A stretch of DNA of 63,849 nucleotides from an uncultured Spirochaetia bacterium. Its GTDB lineage: Bacteria; Spirochaetota; Brachyspiria; Brachyspirales; Brachyspiraceae. Below are positions 35,592-43,659 of this stretch, piece by piece (the first letter of the stretch is position 1; the number at the start of each line of letters is the position of its first letter). A model generated the notes under the pieces. It had not been told where the DNA came from, made no database searches, and saw only the letters and a list, made by a program, of their open reading frames with translations. Where the stretch lies: positions 1 to 63,849 of the forward strand of contig CAMQVF010000002.1 of NCBI GenBank assembly GCA_947038115.1. The letters run 5' to 3'. Made by a program: the position numbers and the translations under genes.

Positions 35592-37535
35592 TTAATTTCC
35601 TAAGCCATTAGTATTTTTTATAATATTGTCATATAAACTAGATGGAATTCTTTTTTTCCATTTTTTAAATGTATCTTTATCAAAATAGGCTGATAATCTT
35701 GCAACCCAAACTGCATGTTTAGGGCGTCTTTCATTTGTAAGAATTTCATATAAATAAAGGTATGACTTTGAGAGTGTTGTATTTATCGAGTCATTTTTCA
35801 AGAATTTCTTTTTAGTTTCAGGTATATTTTTATAGAAAACTTGCGTCCCTTTTTTTACGATATCAGTCGATTGAAGCTTTTCTGTATTAAGAGCAAATAT
35901 TAAAGGCCAATAAAGAGATTCCCCGTAAATAGATTTAGATATTTCCCAAAAATACATATCTTTATCTGTTGTATATCTCAATTTAGGATTTTCACCAGCA
36001 GATGAAAAATAATTATCCACCGTGTCTGATAAAGTTTGCTTCAACTCAACTGTAGGAACTTGAGCGACAGTAGGGGCTTTGAAACGCTTAAATGTTACAC
36101 TTGTCATATAGATAATAATTAGAGCAACAGATAATCCAATAATAATGGGCAAGATTTTAGAATTTTTTTCATTTTTTTGTTTTTGAAGCATACCCACAAC
36201 CTCTTCTTTAAGTGTATTTTTATAGTTTCTATTTTTTTTGAGTTTTCGAAATTTCGCCATATTCGTTTGTTTTAACTTATCTTCTTTTGCCTGAAAAATT
36301 TCTTTTATCATTTTTTCTTCCAATAGTTGATTTTCTTTATCTTTTAAGTGAATATTTCTTTCTCTTCTAAAACGTCTTTCTTCTTTTTTTAGTTCTTCCG
36401 TTTTCAATGTATCTTCTTCTATTTGACTTTGTTTAGGCTCATTATTTATCTTGTTTTCAATTTTTTTATATCTATTTTCTCTTCTAAAATCTTCCATACG
36501 CTCGAGTTCTATTTCTGCCAACTCTTTCTCTTTTAGCAATCTACTTTTTTCTATTTTTCTATTTTCACTTTCTGTAGCTTCTTTAATTTCTTTTTTATGA
36601 TTTTTTCTATTATTACTCTCTGTAGCTTTTTTCTCTATAGCTTTATTATCGATTTCTTCCACATTTTTTTTATCAATTTGTTTATTGTCTTTTTCTTTCT
36701 CTACAGTTTTATTATCGAGATTATTTGATTTTCTTTCAATATTATCTAAAAAATTTGGAATTGTATTTTTAGTTAAATTATCAACTATGTCATCAATTTC
36801 GCTTGTTTTATTATCTAAAAAATCTTCCTCAACATTTGGTACAATATATTCTTCATACTCTTCAATTAATTCTTCAATTAGTTGAACCGAAGAGTCATTG
36901 TCTTCTGATGAGACATTATCTGTTTTTTGATTTTTATTTGTTTTAGTATTTTCACTATATGTCGTGAGCATTTTTTTTATTATATCATCAATATCCGACT
37001 TCGTATCTTTTTCAACAATTTCTTCAGTGATAGAGTTATCATCATCTTTTTTTAGCAATTTATTATTATTTTTAATATCGATATCATTTATATCTTCTAT
37101 TATTTCATTATTTTTAGATGCATTAAATTTTTTATTTATTTTGTCTTGTAAGTTTTTACTCGCCACAAATAATTTATCTTCATCGTCGTAAAACACTCCA
37201 AAATCTTTTATGTTTATATTATCGCTTTCGATTAGAATATATTTTAATGTTGAGATTATAGCTTTGTAATATTTTTTGATACCAGCATCGGTTTCAAGAT
37301 TTTCAATATATTTTATTTCAATTGAGTTTTTCTTTTTTTCTTTCTCTATTAATAATGAGTATTGATTGTCATGTTTTTTTATAAAAAGTGTACCTACACC
37401 ATCTATATAGAAAGATTTATTATTTAATATTAAATCTGCTATTTTTTGAAATAAGCTATGAACTGCATCGCTTGTTTTGTCATAATCTGTAGCAAGTAGC
37501 TCAGATACTCTTTTTATTAATACGTTTTCTTCCAT
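35592..37535 (-). CDS. HU-like DNA-binding, transmembrane, LysM fusion protein
   Basis: A 647-residue protein with an unusual layout. Residues about 3-68 (LIKRVSELLATDYDKTSDAV through FYIDGVGTLFIKK) resemble an HU/IHF half, and about 72-135 (YYKAIISTLKYILIES, then NIKDFGVFYDD) look like a second one, as in tandem CCDC81-type HU domains. Residues about 140-455 are highly charged and coiled-coil-like. A membrane helix lies at about 461-482, then a LysM-type domain at about 523-570 (MYFWEISKSIYGESLYWPLIFALN). This puts the N-terminal DNA-binding-like part in the cytosol and LysM in the periplasm. I infer a nucleoid-to-peptidoglycan linker; that function is not shown. It has its own strong promoter. 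Confidence 0.72.
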   Translation of the reverse strand: MEENVLIKRVSELLATDYDKTSDAVHSLFQKIADLILNNKSFYIDGVGTLFIKKHDNQYSLLIEKEKKKNSIEIKYIENLETDAGIKKYYKAIISTLKYILIESDNINIKDFGVFYDDEDKLFVASKNLQDKINKKFNASKNNEIIEDINDIDIKNNNKLLKKDDDNSITEEIVEKDTKSDIDDIIKKMLTTYSENTKTNKNQKTDNVSSEDNDSSVQLIEELIEEYEEYIVPNVEEDFLDNKTSEIDDIVDNLTKNTIPNFLDNIERKSNNLDNKTVEKEKDNKQIDKKNVEEIDNKAIEKKATESNNRKNHKKEIKEATESENRKIEKSRLLKEKELAEIELERMEDFRRENRYKKIENKINNEPKQSQIEEDTLKTEELKKEERRFRRERNIHLKDKENQLLEEKMIKEIFQAKEDKLKQTNMAKFRKLKKNRNYKNTLKEEVVGMLQKQKNEKNSKILPIIIGLSVALIIIYMTSVTFKRFKAPTVAQVPTVELKQTLSDTVDNYFSSAGENPKLRYTTDKDMYFWEISKSIYGESLYWPLIFALNTEKLQSTDIVKKGTQVFYKNIPETKKKFLKNDSINTTLSKSYLYLYEILTNERRPKHAVWVARLSAYFDKDTFKKWKKRIPSSLYDNIIKNTNGLGN

Positions 37536-37605
37536 AAGAGGGCATTAAACCTTATCAAATTAATTTATTTTTGGCAATTAAGCATTAGGCATGGAGCTTG
37601 CTCTG

Positions 37606-37633
37606 ATTATAACATAATAGAATAGTTTGTCAA
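37606..37633 (-). promoter_or_regulatory. Promoter of the HU-LysM gene (minus strand)
   Basis: TTGACA (37628-37633) and TATAAT (37606-37611), both consensus on the minus strand, spacer 16. Confidence 0.75.
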
Positions 37634-37662
37634 AGGATTTTAAATTCTATTATTGACTAAAT

Positions 37663-37689
37663 TTGACAAAAATTATAAAGAAGTATAAC
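37663..37689 (+). promoter_or_regulatory. Candidate promoter of selC
   Basis: TTGACA at 37663-37668 and TATAAC at 37684-37689, spacer 15 (short), about 30 bases before the tRNA 5' end. It diverges from the HU-LysM promoter. Confidence 0.45.
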
Positions 37690-37717
37690 ATTAAACGAAC
37701 TATAAAAAGTTCAGCTT

Positions 37718-37806
37718 GGAGGTAGATGGGGTCCGGTGTCCCCCGCGCTCTTCAAAAGCGTTGGATGCCCTAAAAGCATCGGCAGGTTCGACTCCTGCCT
37801 CTTCCG
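37718..37806 (+). tRNA. selC: Selenocysteine tRNA (anticodon TCA)
   Basis: The RNA has the selenocysteine layout: 15 bases from the 5' end to CCGGT as in E. coli selC, a long D stem (37728-37733 with 37738-37743, one T-T mismatch), anticodon stem-loop with loop CTTCAAA and anticodon TCA, a long variable arm (GATGC paired with GCATC) and a T arm with TTCGACT. The 3' end is discriminator G without encoded CCA. The acceptor is irregular: GGAGGTAG faces CTCTTCC, one base short of a perfect 8-bp stem, leaving a bulged T at position 6. It implies selenoprotein synthesis in this organism; selA, selB and selD are not in the window. Confidence 0.85.
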
Positions 37807-37918
37807 ATTTCTAATAAAATACTTTATATAATTTAATAGTTAACCTATTGTAACTATTACCGATAATTAACAATGTTAGTCTATTGTACTTGATAACATG
37901 TAAGGTAGTTATAATTTT

Positions 37919-38665
37919 ATGAAAATAATATTTTTAGTTTGTTTTATTCTAGTCTCTATTTTTAGTGTAGACCTTCACTCTCAAAATGATACAGATTATA
38001 TATATGATAGAGGTTCTTATCTTGAGCCTGAGAGTTTTGACGGTAATATATCTCAAGAGCCTCCTAAGGTTTTAAAATTTCCATTTTCATTAGGTCCTAA
38101 AGTTGGTGTACTTACAGGCGGTAGTTATGTTGAAGGTTTCAGTCCTTATATAGGGCTTTTTATGGAATTTCCATTTAACCGCTGGGTTGGGCTTCAAGTT
38201 AATGCGGCTTATCATCAATATAATCTTACAATGGAAGATTTTAGATGGGTACGCCCTAATATAGGTTCTGCTACAATTCCTATTAGCAGTGAAGCTCGTG
38301 GTGGTAATGCAGTAGTAAATTATTTGGAAACTCAATTATTTGTTAAGTTTTATATAGATAAGTTTTGGATTGGAGCTGGTATTGGTATTAATATATTTTT
38401 AGGTGGAACAATAAAAAAGTGGTACACTGTCACTCCTCCAACCGATTTTGGTGGGGTTATTGATAATATTAGAATATTCTCTGAAGAGGTTCGCTCTGAA
38501 ACACCACTATATTTATATTTCTCGCTTGGATATGTAACTCAGCTAACAGATACTGTATTTTTGTTTCCTGAACTTTATGCGAATATTTATGCTTTTTCTG
38601 GATTTTTCTTGAATCAGGATATATTTACTATTGGTGGCAATTTATCTATAGGATATAGATTTTAA
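37919..38665 (+). CDS. Outer-membrane beta-barrel protein
   Basis: A 248-residue exported protein with a signal peptide (about 1-22, ending LHSQ), then alternating strands such as LGPKVGVLTGG, YIGLFMEFPF, WVGLQVNAAYHQY and FWIGAGIGINIFLGG. It ends in SIGYRF with the C-terminal phenylalanine typical of barrel proteins inserted by the BAM machinery. It resembles the general OmpA/porin-like barrel group (about 8 strands). Function unknown; its own transcript follows selC. Confidence 0.72.
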   Translation: MKIIFLVCFILVSIFSVDLHSQNDTDYIYDRGSYLEPESFDGNISQEPPKVLKFPFSLGPKVGVLTGGSYVEGFSPYIGLFMEFPFNRWVGLQVNAAYHQYNLTMEDFRWVRPNIGSATIPISSEARGGNAVVNYLETQLFVKFYIDKFWIGAGIGINIFLGGTIKKWYTVTPPTDFGGVIDNIRIFSEEVRSETPLYLYFSLGYVTQLTDTVFLFPELYANIYAFSGFFLNQDIFTIGGNLSIGYRF

Positions 38666-38735
38666 AATAAATTTTATATGCTTTTTTACGATAATTAGAT
38701 TAGTTATTTTTATAAAAAATTAGAGAGGTTATTTA

Positions 38736-39890
38736 ATGATAAAAAATATAATGTTGATGATTCTTACTTTAGTAATTTCATCTCAAGTATCGTTTGGTAA
38801 AACAAGTCAAAAAATATCTGTATATCTTACAGATGTTCAAGCACCTTATACGCTTGTTATTGATGGGAAATATAAGGCATATAATTATATGTATGAAAGT
38901 GAAATTGTATCTGCTTTAGAAGGTCAAAATTCAGTAGTTCTTAATGCGCATGAACTTGGTCTTAAAATAGATGAAGTTGGCGTATATAAAGAAGGAATTG
39001 TTTTTGAGACAAGCGAGAATGGTTTTAATCTAAATGGAATTGATTATTATGGTGATATAATGTTTGTACCTTATGAGGGTAAACTTATTCCTATAAATAC
39101 TTTGAAAGTTGAGGATTATGTAAAAGGTGTGCTTCCTCATGAAATGTCACCTGATTGGCCAGTTGAGGCATTAAAAGCTCAAGCGGTTGCTGCTCGTACT
39201 TATGCTATGTTTCATATATTAAATAATGATGGCAAGAAGCCTTTTGATGTTGATGATACAACAAAATATCAAGTTTATAATGGTAAAGTGAAAATAAATT
39301 GGACAGTAACTCAAGCAGTTGATAGCACTAAATATGAAATTGCTACTTATGAAGATAGAGTTATTGCTTCTTATTTCTTTGCTTTATGTGGCGGACATAC
39401 TGATAGTGCCTTGAATGCATTTGGTGCTTCTGTGCCTTATTTAGGTGGAGTTGCTTGCCAATATTGTAATGCTAAAATAACAGTATGGACGAATGCTGTA
39501 ACTTATGATCATCTTAATAGTACATTTGGTAAGGATTATAATTTTAATGCTACTCCAGATAGTAAAATTATTACTAAAAAAGCAGATTTATCTTCAGGCA
39601 AAGTGTCTAGTGTTGCCATAGAGGCGCATGATATTAATGCTCGTGATTTCAGATCGGCTTTAACTCCTTCGGTTGTTCCTTCACTAAACTTTTCTATTAA
39701 GCAAATTGGTAATGGATTAGTTGTTACTGGCGTCGGTAATGGGCATGGTGTTGGGTTATGTCAGTGGGGTGCTTTTGGAATGGCTCAAGTTAAGAAAGAT
39801 TATAAAGAGATTTTAAATTTCTACTATAAAGGAATTGATATTCAAGACTACACAACTATGGATGTTGAATTAGTTCCAGATGTTTGGTAG
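38736..39890 (+). CDS. SpoIID/LytB-domain peptidoglycan lytic protein
   Basis: A 384-residue exported protein with a signal peptide (about 1-21) and a SpoIID domain. The hallmark VEDYVKGVLPHEMSPDWPVE, with its catalytic glutamate, is at about residue 128, then ALKAQAVAARTYA, and at the end GNGHGVGLCQWGAFGMA. SpoIID proteins are lytic transglycosylases acting on denuded glycan strands; outside spore-formers they are widespread envelope remodelling proteins. A strong terminator follows. Confidence 0.88.
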   Translation: MIKNIMLMILTLVISSQVSFGKTSQKISVYLTDVQAPYTLVIDGKYKAYNYMYESEIVSALEGQNSVVLNAHELGLKIDEVGVYKEGIVFETSENGFNLNGIDYYGDIMFVPYEGKLIPINTLKVEDYVKGVLPHEMSPDWPVEALKAQAVAARTYAMFHILNNDGKKPFDVDDTTKYQVYNGKVKINWTVTQAVDSTKYEIATYEDRVIASYFFALCGGHTDSALNAFGASVPYLGGVACQYCNAKITVWTNAVTYDHLNSTFGKDYNFNATPDSKIITKKADLSSGKVSSVAIEAHDINARDFRSALTPSVVPSLNFSIKQIGNGLVVTGVGNGHGVGLCQWGAFGMAQVKKDYKEILNFYYKGIDIQDYTTMDVELVPDVW

Positions 39891-39913
39891 CCTTTAGTTT
39901 TTAATTATTTATT

Positions 39914-39947
39914 AAGCCTCATTTATTTATATAAGTGGGGCTTTTTT
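39914..39947 (+). terminator. Terminator after the SpoIID gene
   Basis: A stem of about 11 bp (left arm aagcctcattt, right arm aagtggggctt, two G-U pairs) runs into a T tract. A close copy occurs after the DUF1177 gene at 50467. Confidence 0.85.
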
Positions 39948-39950
39948 GTA

Positions 39951-39978
39951 TTTACAATATTTTATATAGTAGTATAAT
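39951..39978 (+). promoter_or_regulatory. Promoter of the amidohydrolase pair
   Basis: TTTACA at 39951-39956 and TATAAT at 39973-39978, spacer 16, then aggag before the ATG at 40012. Confidence 0.55.
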
Positions 39979-40011
39979 TAATATAATAAGTATTTTTTAG
40001 GAGCTTAGATT

Positions 40012-41166
40012 ATGATTTTTAAAAATGCTAATGTATTTTTGTCAGATAAAAATGCATTTGTTAAAACAGATATAGAAATAAAAGATGGTAAAATTATTAC
40101 TATCGAAGAGAATATAAATAAAAGCGGTATAAAAATAATAGACTGCTCTGGTAAATATATACTGCCGGGTTTTATTGATGCTCATAGTCATGCAGGGCTA
40201 ATCGAAGAGGGCATACGTTGGGAAGGCGATGACATGAATGAGGCATCGAGAAATACTACTCCTGCATTAAGAAGTATAGACGGCATAAAACCTACAGACT
40301 CATCTTTTAATGAATATATCGAAGCAGGAGTAACGACTATTTCTGTTGACCAAGGAAGTGCGAATGTCGTCGGTGGGCTTTGTTCTGTCATTTCTACTCA
40401 TGGTATTGTTATTGATGATATGATAATAAAATTGAATTCGGCAATGAAATGTGCCTTGGGTGAAAACCCTAAAAATGCTTCAGCCTCGCCTGCAAGCAGA
40501 AAACCTTTTACACGAATGGCTATAGCGGAGATTTTAAGAGAAACAATACTTAATACTAGAATATATATTGAAAAAAAAGAATATTTCAAAAAGAGTGGGG
40601 ATTATTTTGAATTGAATTTTGACTATGAGGCATTAATTCCTGTCATAGAAAATAAAATACCTTTAAAGATTCATGCACATAGAGCAGATGATATAATGAC
40701 GGCTATCAGGTTATCGAAAGAGCTTGATGTTAAAATTATAATTGTCAATGCTACGGAAGCTCATTTAATAGCCGACTACATAAAAAAATCTAATGTTTCT
40801 ATTATAAATGGTATCAGCTTTTCAGGCAAAATTAAATATGAAACTATAAATGAAAGCTTTGAAACTGCATCTGTTTTATCTAAAAATAATATTGATTTTG
40901 CTATAACGATAAATCATTCATTAATGCCTTCGTACTCGCTTAATATGGCTGTTATGCTTGCTTGTCGGCATGGTTTGGATGAAATTGAAGGCTTGAAATC
41001 GATAACTATTAATGCCGCTAAAATACTTGGAATCGATTCTTTTAAAGGTAAAATAGCTTTGACTTATGATGCCGATTTTGCTATTTGGGATAAACACCCA
41101 TTGGATATTATGGCTAAGACAGAGATGGTGCTAATTAAAGGCGATATCGTTAGGGGGCAATTATGA
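40012..41166 (+). CDS. Amidohydrolase-family protein, first copy, altered metal site
   Basis: A 384-residue member of the imidazolonepropionase-related amidohydrolases. It aligns without gaps through most of its length to the next gene. The first metal ligands, His58 and His60 in FIDAHSH, Lys146 and the AHR segment (His221, His223) are retained. However, two positions conserved in the second copy differ: His246 is Asn (VNATEAH for DHCTEGH) and the catalytic aspartate in TDHP is Asn301 (INHS). It may be a non-catalytic partner or bind differently. Its stop overlaps the next start as ATGA, implying coupled, stoichiometric translation. Substrate unknown; peptide-import genes nearby suggest a dipeptide-derived or cyclic amide substrate. 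Confidence 0.8.
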   Translation: MIFKNANVFLSDKNAFVKTDIEIKDGKIITIEENINKSGIKIIDCSGKYILPGFIDAHSHAGLIEEGIRWEGDDMNEASRNTTPALRSIDGIKPTDSSFNEYIEAGVTTISVDQGSANVVGGLCSVISTHGIVIDDMIIKLNSAMKCALGENPKNASASPASRKPFTRMAIAEILRETILNTRIYIEKKEYFKKSGDYFELNFDYEALIPVIENKIPLKIHAHRADDIMTAIRLSKELDVKIIIVNATEAHLIADYIKKSNVSIINGISFSGKIKYETINESFETASVLSKNNIDFAITINHSLMPSYSLNMAVMLACRHGLDEIEGLKSITINAAKILGIDSFKGKIALTYDADFAIWDKHPLDIMAKTEMVLIKGDIVRGQL

Positions 41167-42305
41167 TTTTAAAATCTGCTAATGTTTTTTTATCTGATGA
41201 AAATGCTTTTAAGACGGCTGATATAAAAATAGAAAATGGTAAAATTATAGCCATTGAAAATAATATTAATGATAGTAACGAAGAAATAATTAATTGTGAT
41301 GAAAAATATTTGATGCCCGGTTTTATCGATGCTCATAGTCATATAGGTCTTTCTGAAATTGCACATCGTTGGGAGCTTGATAATACGAATGAAATTACAA
41401 ATAATACTCGTCCTACAATTAAGGCTATTGACGGCTTTTGTCCTAATAATCTTGATCTAAAAAATGCTCTTAACGGCGGAGTAACCACTGTCTGTATGGG
41501 GCCAGGAAGCACTAATGTCTTGGGTGGTATTTATGCGATAATGTCTACTTATGGCAATTCGGTTGAAGAATGTGTTATTAATCCTCATTATGCTATGAAG
41601 TGTGCTTTTGGTGAGAATGTCAAACAACAATATGGTCAGGTTAGAGGGGTGAGTCCTAGCACTAGAATGGGTATAGCTGAAGTTTTACGACGGTCTTTAT
41701 TTGACACTATTGTTTATAAAGATAAAAAAGAATTTTATAAAAATAAAAATAAATTTTTTGATGTAAATTTTTATTATGAATCTTTAATTCCAGTAATAGA
41801 AAAAAAAATACCCTTAAAAGCTCATGCCCATAGAGCAGATGATATAATGACTGCGATAAGAATAGCCAAAGAATTTGATTTGAATATTACTATTGATCAT
41901 TGCACGGAAGGTCATTTGATAGCTGAATATATTAAAAAAGCAAATGTACCTGTTATTAATGGACCTACTTTGATGTCTAAATCGAAATATGAATTAACTA
42001 ATAAATCTTTTGAAACAGCGAAAATTTTATATGAACATGATATATTATTTTCAATTATGACTGATCATCCATGTATCGCACAAGAAAATATAAATATAGC
42101 GGCAATGCTCGCATGTAAAGCAGGGCTTTTAGAGACAGAAGCGTTGAAAGCTATCACTATTAATGCAGCGAAAATACTTGAAATAGATTCTTTTAAAGGT
42201 AAAATAGCTTTAGGATATGATGCCGATTTAGTGTTATGGAGTAATCATCCACTTAACATAATGGCTAAGCCTGAAATTGTTATTGTAAAAGGAAAAGTTG
42301 TATAG
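41163..42305 (+). CDS. Amidohydrolase-family protein, second copy, intact metal site
   Basis: A 380-residue paralogue of the preceding protein, with the full expected ligand set: His58 and His60, Lys146, His223, Asp245-His246 and Asp301 in TDHP. Sequence type is COG1228-like (imidazolonepropionase and related). A real imidazolonepropionase (hutI) lies 9 kb downstream, so this pair probably acts on another cyclic or acylated amine. It begins within the stop of the first copy and ends before a hairpin shared with the convergent M20 gene. Confidence 0.85.
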   Translation: MILKSANVFLSDENAFKTADIKIENGKIIAIENNINDSNEEIINCDEKYLMPGFIDAHSHIGLSEIAHRWELDNTNEITNNTRPTIKAIDGFCPNNLDLKNALNGGVTTVCMGPGSTNVLGGIYAIMSTYGNSVEECVINPHYAMKCAFGENVKQQYGQVRGVSPSTRMGIAEVLRRSLFDTIVYKDKKEFYKNKNKFFDVNFYYESLIPVIEKKIPLKAHAHRADDIMTAIRIAKEFDLNITIDHCTEGHLIAEYIKKANVPVINGPTLMSKSKYELTNKSFETAKILYEHDILFSIMTDHPCIAQENINIAAMLACKAGLLETEALKAITINAAKILEIDSFKGKIALGYDADLVLWSNHPLNIMAKPEIVIVKGKVV

Positions 42306-42319
42306 TCTTTAAATTAAAA

Positions 42320-42355
42320 TACAGACTACTTTAATTATGTTTAAAGCAGTCTGTA
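42320..42355. terminator. Hairpin between convergent amidohydrolase and M20 genes
   Basis: 42320-42334 pairs with 42341-42355 except one position, which is a G-U pair when read on the minus strand. AT-rich sequence follows on both sides, so it probably ends both transcripts. Confidence 0.6.
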
Positions 42356-42364
42356 AAGTGTAAA

Positions 42365-43636
42365 TTATAAAGTTATATCAAGCAAGTCAACCATCATTGT
42401 AATATAAACTTTAGAGCAGTTTACAATATCAATGACGTCAACATCTTCATTATAAGAATGAATGCCTTCTGTGTTCGCAGGCCCATATTGTATTGTTGGT
42501 ATATTTTTAAGTCTGTAATACCGTGCATCACTTGAAGCCCACTGATAAGCAGGGATAGTTTTAGCATTCCATATATAGTCAGCATTTCTTACAACAGCTT
42601 TAACTAATTCTGTATCAACGTCTGTATAATTAGCTTCTGAATTCCAAGTATAATCATATTCAATACCTTTAAGACCAAGCTCATTTATCAAAGATTTTAA
42701 TTTGTCTAACATGAATGGAAGCTTAATACCAATTGGAATTCGCATATCAACTGATGCTTCACAGTAATCTGGAACTGAATTAGTGTTAGTGCCTCCATTA
42801 ATTGTTCCAATATTAACAGTTACATGATCAATTACATTATCGACTCCCTCAACTTTTAGGGATTCACGAGCAATTTTTTTAGAATCTTCAAGTACAGGCA
42901 ATTGTTTTTCTTCATATTTACCTTCGATAGTTCTAAAATCTTCCAATCGATTTAGTAATTTAAGAAGTTTTGTTATAGCATTTTCGCCAACATAATTTCC
43001 AATACTACCATGTGCAGGTATTCCGTATGATTTAAATTTAAACCATAATGAACCCTTTTGACCCACTTCGCAATTATTACTAGAAGTAGGCTCAGCGATT
43101 ATGCAGGCAGCTCCATCTTCAAAGTAATTATTTTCATAAAGCCATTTAGTTCCAAATTCTCCACCTGTCTCTTCATCAGACACAATATGCAAAACGATTT
43201 CACCATTAAGTTTGGCTTCATTTTCTTTAAGAACTTTCATCATAAACATTAATCCACCAAGTCCACATTTCATATCAGAAGTTCCACGTCCTAGCATTTT
43301 TCCATCTTTAATTTCACCGCTAAAAGGGTCAAAATTCCATTTTTCAATATCGCCAATAGGAACAACATCGCAATGTCCATTTAGAAATATAGTTTTTCCA
43401 TTCTCTTTTTTTTCGCCGACTCTAGCTATAATAATAGGAAATTCTTTACTATTTCTATCGATTAATTCATATTCAATATTCGACTTGTCTAAATACTCTT
43501 TTATTACATTTATGGCAGAATAAATATCGCCATTTGGGTTAACACTTTTAGCCTTAATAAGGTTTGAACATAAATCAATTAGATCATTCTCTTTTTCAGC
43601 TGCTAGTTTTAATAATTTATTTTTTATTTCATTCAT
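42365..43636 (-). CDS. M20-family metallopeptidase (ArgE/DapE type)
   Basis: A 423-residue dinuclear zinc hydrolase of the ArgE/DapE/dipeptidase group. Visible motifs are NGHCDVVPIGD (first zinc histidine and following aspartate), GRGTSDMKCGLGG (bridging aspartate) and SDEETGGEFG (catalytic glutamate pair). A dimerisation domain fits at about 190-310. The gene lies 23 bases downstream of the last importer ATPase gene on the same strand, so it probably cleaves an imported dipeptide or acylated amino acid. The exact substrate is not determinable. Confidence 0.85.
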   Translation of the reverse strand: MNEIKNKLLKLAAEKENDLIDLCSNLIKAKSVNPNGDIYSAINVIKEYLDKSNIEYELIDRNSKEFPIIIARVGEKKENGKTIFLNGHCDVVPIGDIEKWNFDPFSGEIKDGKMLGRGTSDMKCGLGGLMFMMKVLKENEAKLNGEIVLHIVSDEETGGEFGTKWLYENNYFEDGAACIIAEPTSSNNCEVGQKGSLWFKFKSYGIPAHGSIGNYVGENAITKLLKLLNRLEDFRTIEGKYEEKQLPVLEDSKKIARESLKVEGVDNVIDHVTVNIGTINGGTNTNSVPDYCEASVDMRIPIGIKLPFMLDKLKSLINELGLKGIEYDYTWNSEANYTDVDTELVKAVVRNADYIWNAKTIPAYQWASSDARYYRLKNIPTIQYGPANTEGIHSYNEDVDVIDIVNCSKVYITMMVDLLDITL

Positions 43637-43659
43637 AATTTAAATCCTTAAATATTAAT

